A stretch of DNA of 64,000 nt, taken from NCBI GenBank assembly GCA_035281745.1, contig DATEDI010000019.1:45579-109578 (forward strand). The letters run 5' to 3'. This DNA comes from 66-474 sp035281745 (GTDB lineage Bacteria > Pseudomonadota > Gammaproteobacteria > Xanthomonadales > Rhodanobacteraceae). Each line of letters opens with the position of its first letter. The first letter of the stretch is position 1. Under the pieces are notes generated by a model that had not been told where the DNA came from, did no database searches, and saw nothing but the letters and a program-made list of their open reading frames with translations. The translations under genes were made by a program, and so were the position numbers. Shown piece after piece: positions 60,124 to 64,000 of the stretch.

Positions 60124-61479
60124 TCAGGGAATCGATTTCCCTGCGGAAACCACCTTGATGACCTGATTGCCGATCCGCTGGCCACGTTCGTCGGTGATCA
60201 TGAGTCGATAGTGGTGGCCGGGCCGCAGATAAAGCTGTCCGATCGGGATGCTGTAATCGCCTTGGGTGATCTTGATGTCGTTGATCGTCGTCAGCGGCAC
60301 GGGATCGAGCACCATGCGATCAGCCGGAACCGCGTCGTCGCCTTCATCGGCGTAGCGCGCCGCAATCATGCACGGCCAGTGTCGCTGGCAAACGTTGCCG
60401 CTGACGCTGAACGGCACGCGCGCGCCCCACAACTCCAGCCACGTCGGGCGATCGTAGATGAAATGCTCCGGCGGAAAGATCACGCTGACGTCGTAGCCCG
60501 GCCGCAGCGACCAGGGCTTGGCATCCTTGTTGATGAACACCAGCGGCTGCGTCGGGTGCAGACTGTCGACGATCGGCCCGTAATCCGGATGATCCATGTT
60601 GCTGTCCTGATGCGGAATCAGGATGGTCTGTTCGACCGACAGCGGCGTGATGCCCGAATCCTTGACGAAATGCTCGGCCATGGATTCGGCGCCGAGGAAC
60701 TGGCCGGTTTTCTGGATGTGCGCGTAACCGGCATTGGCGACGATCCTGGCGTTCGGATCGGCCTTCAATATCTTCCAGAGGTTTTCCGCCTGCTGTGCTT
60801 CGCGCGCGTTGCCGGTGTGGTCGGGATCGGCTTCGTAGGCGACCACCTTGTAGCCCAGCTTCAGCGCGGTGCGCACCATTTCCGCATAGACCGGCTCGCG
60901 GGTGTAGAAACCGCTGGTTGCGATCGGGTAGCCGCGTTTGTTCAGAGCATCGATGTCGGTGCGATACAGCGTTTCCACCGCGAACACATTGAAGCCTTGC
61001 TCGCGCAGCGGTTTCAGCAGACGCACGGTGAGCGTGCGCGTCAGCGCGATGTTGTGCGCTTCGTTGAGGAATACTACCCGGTACTTTTTCGCCAATTGCG
61101 GGATGTAGTCCAGCGCGGGCACCGCATGCCAGCCGGGCTGGGCCAGCGGCGAAGGCACATCGTCGGCAAGCGGTTTCTGCTGGATAGAAAAGCCCAGTTC
61201 CGCGTCCTTGTAATCGCCGATGAAGCTCTGGTACCACGACAGGTATTGGCCGAAGATCGCGCGGAACGCGGGCTTGCCGTCGGACGCGTAGGCGCGACGC
61301 ATCACCTGGTACTGCGCAAGCAGGTCCTTGCGGCCATGGGCGCGCTTCATGATCGCGTCCGACTTGTCCATCGCCTCGACCTGTTGCTCGCGCCACGTGG
61401 CAGGCACCTGCGCGACCGCGCCGGTTGCGAATCCGCCCAGCAGCGACATGACGAGGCAAAGCGTGCGCAGGCGTTTCAT
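60124..61479 (-). CDS. ChaN/EreA-like secreted protein, copy 2
   Basis: The 451-residue protein is clearly homologous over its whole length to the product of 58738-60090: both have AMDKxDA-like N-terminal helices, NEAHNIALTRTLT, FAVETL, GYPI-TSGFYTREP-YAEMVRTALKLGY, and the C-terminal DEGDDAVPADRMV. The signal peptide ends at about AVAQ. The two copies differ at many positions, so the duplication is old. The catalytic-like Glu and His are kept in both, suggesting both are functional. The role is unknown. Confidence 0.75.
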   Translation of the reverse strand: MKRLRTLCLVMSLLGGFATGAVAQVPATWREQQVEAMDKSDAIMKRAHGRKDLLAQYQVMRRAYASDGKPAFRAIFGQYLSWYQSFIGDYKDAELGFSIQQKPLADDVPSPLAQPGWHAVPALDYIPQLAKKYRVVFLNEAHNIALTRTLTVRLLKPLREQGFNVFAVETLYRTDIDALNKRGYPIATSGFYTREPVYAEMVRTALKLGYKVVAYEADPDHTGNAREAQQAENLWKILKADPNARIVANAGYAHIQKTGQFLGAESMAEHFVKDSGITPLSVEQTILIPHQDSNMDHPDYGPIVDSLHPTQPLVFINKDAKPWSLRPGYDVSVIFPPEHFIYDRPTWLELWGARVPFSVSGNVCQRHWPCMIAARYADEGDDAVPADRMVLDPVPLTTINDIKITQGDYSIPIGQLYLRPGHHYRLMITDERGQRIGNQVIKVVSAGKSIP

Positions 61480-61557
61480 GGTTCGGGCAACCGGTCACAT
61501 GGATGGCGGCACACTACGTAGGCAGCAACCTCAATGCTTCGATAGGCATCAAAACGT

Positions 61558-62211
61558 TCATGCGGGCGTGGCAGTCAACCCTGCCAGTGCACGGCCATAG
61601 GCCGACTCGAGCGCGTCGAATTGCCCGACCGCCATGCCGAGATCGTGGATGCAGCCGTCGGACAAACCATAACACCATCCGTGCACCGTCAGCGGCTGCC
61701 CGCGGTCCCATGCATCGCGCACGATGGTGGTGTGGCAGGCGTTGGCGACCTGTTCGATCACGTTGAGTTCGCACAGGCGGTCGTGTCGCTGCGCCGGCGG
61801 CTCGGCTTCGATCAGGTCCTGATGGTGTTCCAGCGTGTCGCCGATGTAGCGCAGCCAGTTGTCGATCAGGCCCAGACGATCGCCTTTCAGCGCCGCCGCC
61901 ACCCCACCGCAGCCGTAATGCCCGGTGATCATGATGTGTTCGACCTTCAGCACGTCGACCGCGAATTGCATGACGGAAAGGCAGTTCATGTCCGAGTGCA
62001 GCACGAGGTTCGAAATGTTCCGGTGCACGAACACCTCGCCCGGATCGATGCCGAGGATCTGGTTGGCCGGCACGCGCGAATCGGAACAGCCGATCCACAG
62101 GTATTTCGGCGTCTGCTGCTTGGACAGGCGGGTGAAGAATCCGGGGTCCTGCGCGCGGATCGACTTCGACCAGCGGCGATTGTTTTCGAGGAGTTCCTGT
62201 GGAGAAGGCAT
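61558..62211 (-). CDS. can: beta-class carbonic anhydrase
   Basis: The 217-residue protein has the zinc ligands and catalytic residues at the same positions as E. coli Can: Cys42 and Asp44 in IGCSDSRVP, His98 and Cys101 in GHYGCGGV. Arg46 forms the usual dyad with Asp44. It interconverts carbon dioxide and bicarbonate in the cytoplasm. It is separated from the ALDH gene by a 182-base gap with short GC-rich palindromes, and from the ChaN-like gene by 78 bases. Confidence 0.95.
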   Translation of the reverse strand: MPSPQELLENNRRWSKSIRAQDPGFFTRLSKQQTPKYLWIGCSDSRVPANQILGIDPGEVFVHRNISNLVLHSDMNCLSVMQFAVDVLKVEHIMITGHYGCGGVAAALKGDRLGLIDNWLRYIGDTLEHHQDLIEAEPPAQRHDRLCELNVIEQVANACHTTIVRDAWDRGQPLTVHGWCYGLSDGCIHDLGMAVGQFDALESAYGRALAGLTATPA

Positions 62212-62393
62212 GTGAAGTCGCTCACTACGTCGCTGCGAAGCGCAAATGGTAACGGGGAACGTCGCTCACTGCGTTCGCTGCAACGGGGTAAAGCTCACGC
62301 TTTACGGGCGGCGCAGCCGCCGACTTCACTCTTTGCAGTCCCGCGGAGCGGGACGACTTGACTCTTTACGCCTTGCAGCGCCAAAGGTGCGGC

Positions 62394-63842
62394 TTACCGC
62401 GAGATGCAGACATTCTTCGGCTCGGTGAAAAACCGCAGCGCGTCCACGCCGCCTTCGCGGCCCATGCCGGAATGTTTGATGCCGCCGAATGGTGTACGCA
62501 GGTCGCGCAGCATCCAGCAGTTCACCCACACGATTCCGAAATCGATGCGTTCCGCGACGCGATGCGCGCGCGCGAGGTCACGCGTCCACAGCGAAGCGGC
62601 CAAACCGTAGTCGGTGCCATTGGCGATCGCGATGGCTTGATCTTCGGAATCGAACGGAATCAGCGTCACGACCGGCCCGAAGATTTCCTCGCGATTGGTG
62701 GCGCAATCGGGCGACAAGCCTTCGATCACGGTCGGCGAGACGAACCAGCCGTCGGCGCAGCGGCCTCCGGGCTTCACGGCGCTGCCGCCGGTCAATACCT
62801 TGCCACCTTCCTGTTTCGCGCGTTCGATGCGGCCCATCACTTTCTCGAAGTGCGGCTTCGACACCAGGGCGCCGAGGTCGCTGGCTTTATTGTTCGGGTC
62901 GCCGACGCGCAGCGCCTTCACCTTCGCGAGGTAGCGCTGCCTGAAATCACTGTAGATCGAACGCTCGACCAGCAGCCGTGATCCGCACAGGCAGATCTCG
63001 CCTTGGTTGGAAAAACCCGAGCGCACGATCGTGTCGAGATTGGTGTCGGAAAGATCCGCGTCGGCGAACACGATGGCCGGATTCTTGCCGCCCATTTCCA
63101 GCGACACCTTCTTGAACTGTCTGGCTGCGGTTTCGGCGATGGACGCGCCGGTGCGCGTGGAGCCGGTGAACGACACGGCCTTGACCGTCGGATGCCCGAC
63201 GATCGCCTGGCCAACGTTCGGCCCCAACCCGTGCACGATGTTCAACACCCCCGGGGGCAGGCCGCTTTCAATCGCCAATTCGGACAGCCGGAACGCGGTG
63301 AACGGCGTGACCTCCGACGGTTTCGCCACCACCGCGTTGCCGGCAGCGAGCGCCGGCGCGATTTTCCAGGTGAACAGGTACAGCGGCAGGTTCCACGGGG
63401 AAATGCAGCCGACTACGCCCAGCGGCTGGCGCAGGGTGATGTTGACCGCGCGCGCACCCACGTGCGATTCGCCCGGCCACTGCGTGATCGCCTCGGCGAA
63501 GAAGCGCAGGTTCGCGATCGCGCGCGGAATGTCGACGCTGCGCGCCAGCGCGACCGGCTTGCCGTTGTCGCGCGATTCCTCACGCGACAGTTCATCGAGC
63601 TTCGCTTCGACGGCGTCAGCCAAACGATGCAGATGCTTGGCCCGTTCACCCGCGGACAACGCAGCCCAAGCCGGTGCCGCGCGTTGCGCGGCCCGCACCG
63701 CGGCTTCGACGTCGCGCGCACCGGAATCCGGGCAGCGCGCGTACACCTTGCCGGTCGCCGGTTCGAACACGTCGAGGTACGCGCCGCCTTCGGGTGCGCG
63801 CAACTCGCCATCGATGAGGTTGGCCAGCGTGATCGTTTCCAT
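62394..63842 (-). CDS. 2-aminomuconic/2-hydroxymuconic semialdehyde dehydrogenase-type ALDH
   Basis: The 482-residue NAD-dependent aldehyde dehydrogenase has the catalytic Cys in SNQGEICLCGSR, the general base Glu in LEMGGKNPAIV, the oxyanion Asn in SPWNLPLYL, and the nucleotide-binding GSTRTG motif. The N-terminus (ANLIDGE) and C-terminus (GGIKHSGMGREGG) resemble the 2-aminomuconic-6-semialdehyde and 2-hydroxymuconic-semialdehyde dehydrogenases. It would oxidise the ring-cleavage product of 3-hydroxyanthranilate. The SDR end 57 bases upstream and the RidA gene further on fit a kynurenine degradation cluster. Confidence 0.85.
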   Translation of the reverse strand: METITLANLIDGELRAPEGGAYLDVFEPATGKVYARCPDSGARDVEAAVRAAQRAAPAWAALSAGERAKHLHRLADAVEAKLDELSREESRDNGKPVALARSVDIPRAIANLRFFAEAITQWPGESHVGARAVNITLRQPLGVVGCISPWNLPLYLFTWKIAPALAAGNAVVAKPSEVTPFTAFRLSELAIESGLPPGVLNIVHGLGPNVGQAIVGHPTVKAVSFTGSTRTGASIAETAARQFKKVSLEMGGKNPAIVFADADLSDTNLDTIVRSGFSNQGEICLCGSRLLVERSIYSDFRQRYLAKVKALRVGDPNNKASDLGALVSKPHFEKVMGRIERAKQEGGKVLTGGSAVKPGGRCADGWFVSPTVIEGLSPDCATNREEIFGPVVTLIPFDSEDQAIAIANGTDYGLAASLWTRDLARAHRVAERIDFGIVWVNCWMLRDLRTPFGGIKHSGMGREGGVDALRFFTEPKNVCISR

Positions 63843-63898
63843 CGCGCAAGCTTAGCGCAAGCGCCCGGTTTTCAGTCCGGAAATAGCTGCCGATGCGC

Positions 63899-64000
63899 CT
63901 AAAGCGATCGCGTGCGCCCGCCATCCACGGGTACATTGATGCCGCTGATGTAGCCCGCCGCGGGCGAAGCCAGGAACGCGACGGCGGCGGCGATTTCCGA
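63899..64000 (-). CDS. short-chain dehydrogenase/reductase, C-terminal end
   Basis: Only the last 33 codons are in the window. They read EIAAAVAFLASPAAGYISG, then NVPVDGG, the standard end of a classical SDR, with the Asp-Gly-Gly of the C-terminal strand. The gene runs off the right edge. It lies upstream of the ALDH gene on the same strand and is probably in the same operon. Confidence 0.85.
   Translation of the reverse strand, partial: SEIAAAVAFLASPAAGYISGINVPVDGGRTRSL

Noticed and set aside
62212..62393. Short palindromes between carbonic anhydrase and the ALDH gene
   Set aside because: Several small GC-rich inverted repeats (for example GTAAAGC/GCTTTAC) are present, but none is followed by a T-run and none matches the other repeat families in the window.

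Overview
The window is a GC-rich chromosomal segment, almost certainly from a gammaproteobacterium of the order Xanthomonadales (Lysobacterales), most like the Rhodanobacteraceae/Xanthomonadaceae. The strongest signs are a single-polypeptide aspartate kinase/diaminopimelate decarboxylase, the MurD2-MurL route to D-Glu in peptidoglycan placed directly after it, a DUF1631 protein next to nadC, and the many short hairpin repeats between and inside genes. This placement is inferred from gene content; no marker gene comparison was possible.

Layout. 0-3.5 kb: end of the nuo operon (nuoL end, nuoM, nuoN). 3.5-9.4 kb, minus strand: a RegB/RegA-type redox two-component system, a TonB-dependent receptor, a BNR/sialidase-like secreted protein with a CECC motif, and a small CxxC thioredoxin-like protein, arranged as one likely operon. 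9.5-10.2 kb: initiator tRNA and a BON-domain secreted protein. 10.6-17.3 kb: rimP-nusA-infB-rbfA-truB behind a clear sigma70 promoter and a leader with a terminator-like hairpin. 17.3-20.1 kb, minus: a two-subunit molybdenum hydroxylase of isoquinoline oxidoreductase type. 20.3-25.8 kb: lysAC-murL-murD2, translationally coupled or close-packed, linking lysine/DAP and D-Glu supply to cell-wall synthesis. 26-31.6 kb: VOC protein, OmpA-like lipoprotein, secreted protein of unknown function, LuxR-type regulator and an M13 metallopeptidase. 31.7-35.7 kb: hrpA helicase. 35.9-37.0 kb: a small integron-type cassette cluster (one canonical attC, two cassette genes whose stop codons lie in attC core sites) with no integrase in the window. 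37.5-41.1 kb, minus: Trm112-like gene, DUF1631 gene, nadC. 41.1-45.4 kb: purE-purK, gamma-glutamyltransferase, HAD phosphatase. 45.4-47.3 kb: a toxin-antitoxin remnant (intact antitoxin, frameshifted ParE-like toxin) lying between a broken partial copy and the intact copy of a CPBP-family membrane protein gene. 47.4-53 kb, minus: tamB and tamA. 53.2-56 kb, minus: a large NdvB-like membrane glucan synthase. 56.1-58.2 kb: N-formylglutamate deformylase, a small membrane protein, and an SRPBCC/ArsR pair. 58.3-64 kb, minus: RidA-type deaminase coupled to one of two tandem ChaN/EreA-like paralogues, beta-carbonic anhydrase, a 2-aminomuconic-semialdehyde-type dehydrogenase and the end of an SDR gene, which together suggest part of a tryptophan/kynurenine degradation locus.

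A theme is the load of short palindromic repeats. Besides intergenic copies, repeat sequence is read in frame inside lysAC (the linker between its two enzymes) and hrpA, forms the C-terminal tail of RbfA and the probable N-terminus of TruB, and supplies the only good in-frame start for tamA. The most unusual findings are the attC cassette cluster, the redox-regulated TonB/CECC/thioredoxin operon with a RegR-box-like site at its internal promoter, and the repeat-derived protein segments.
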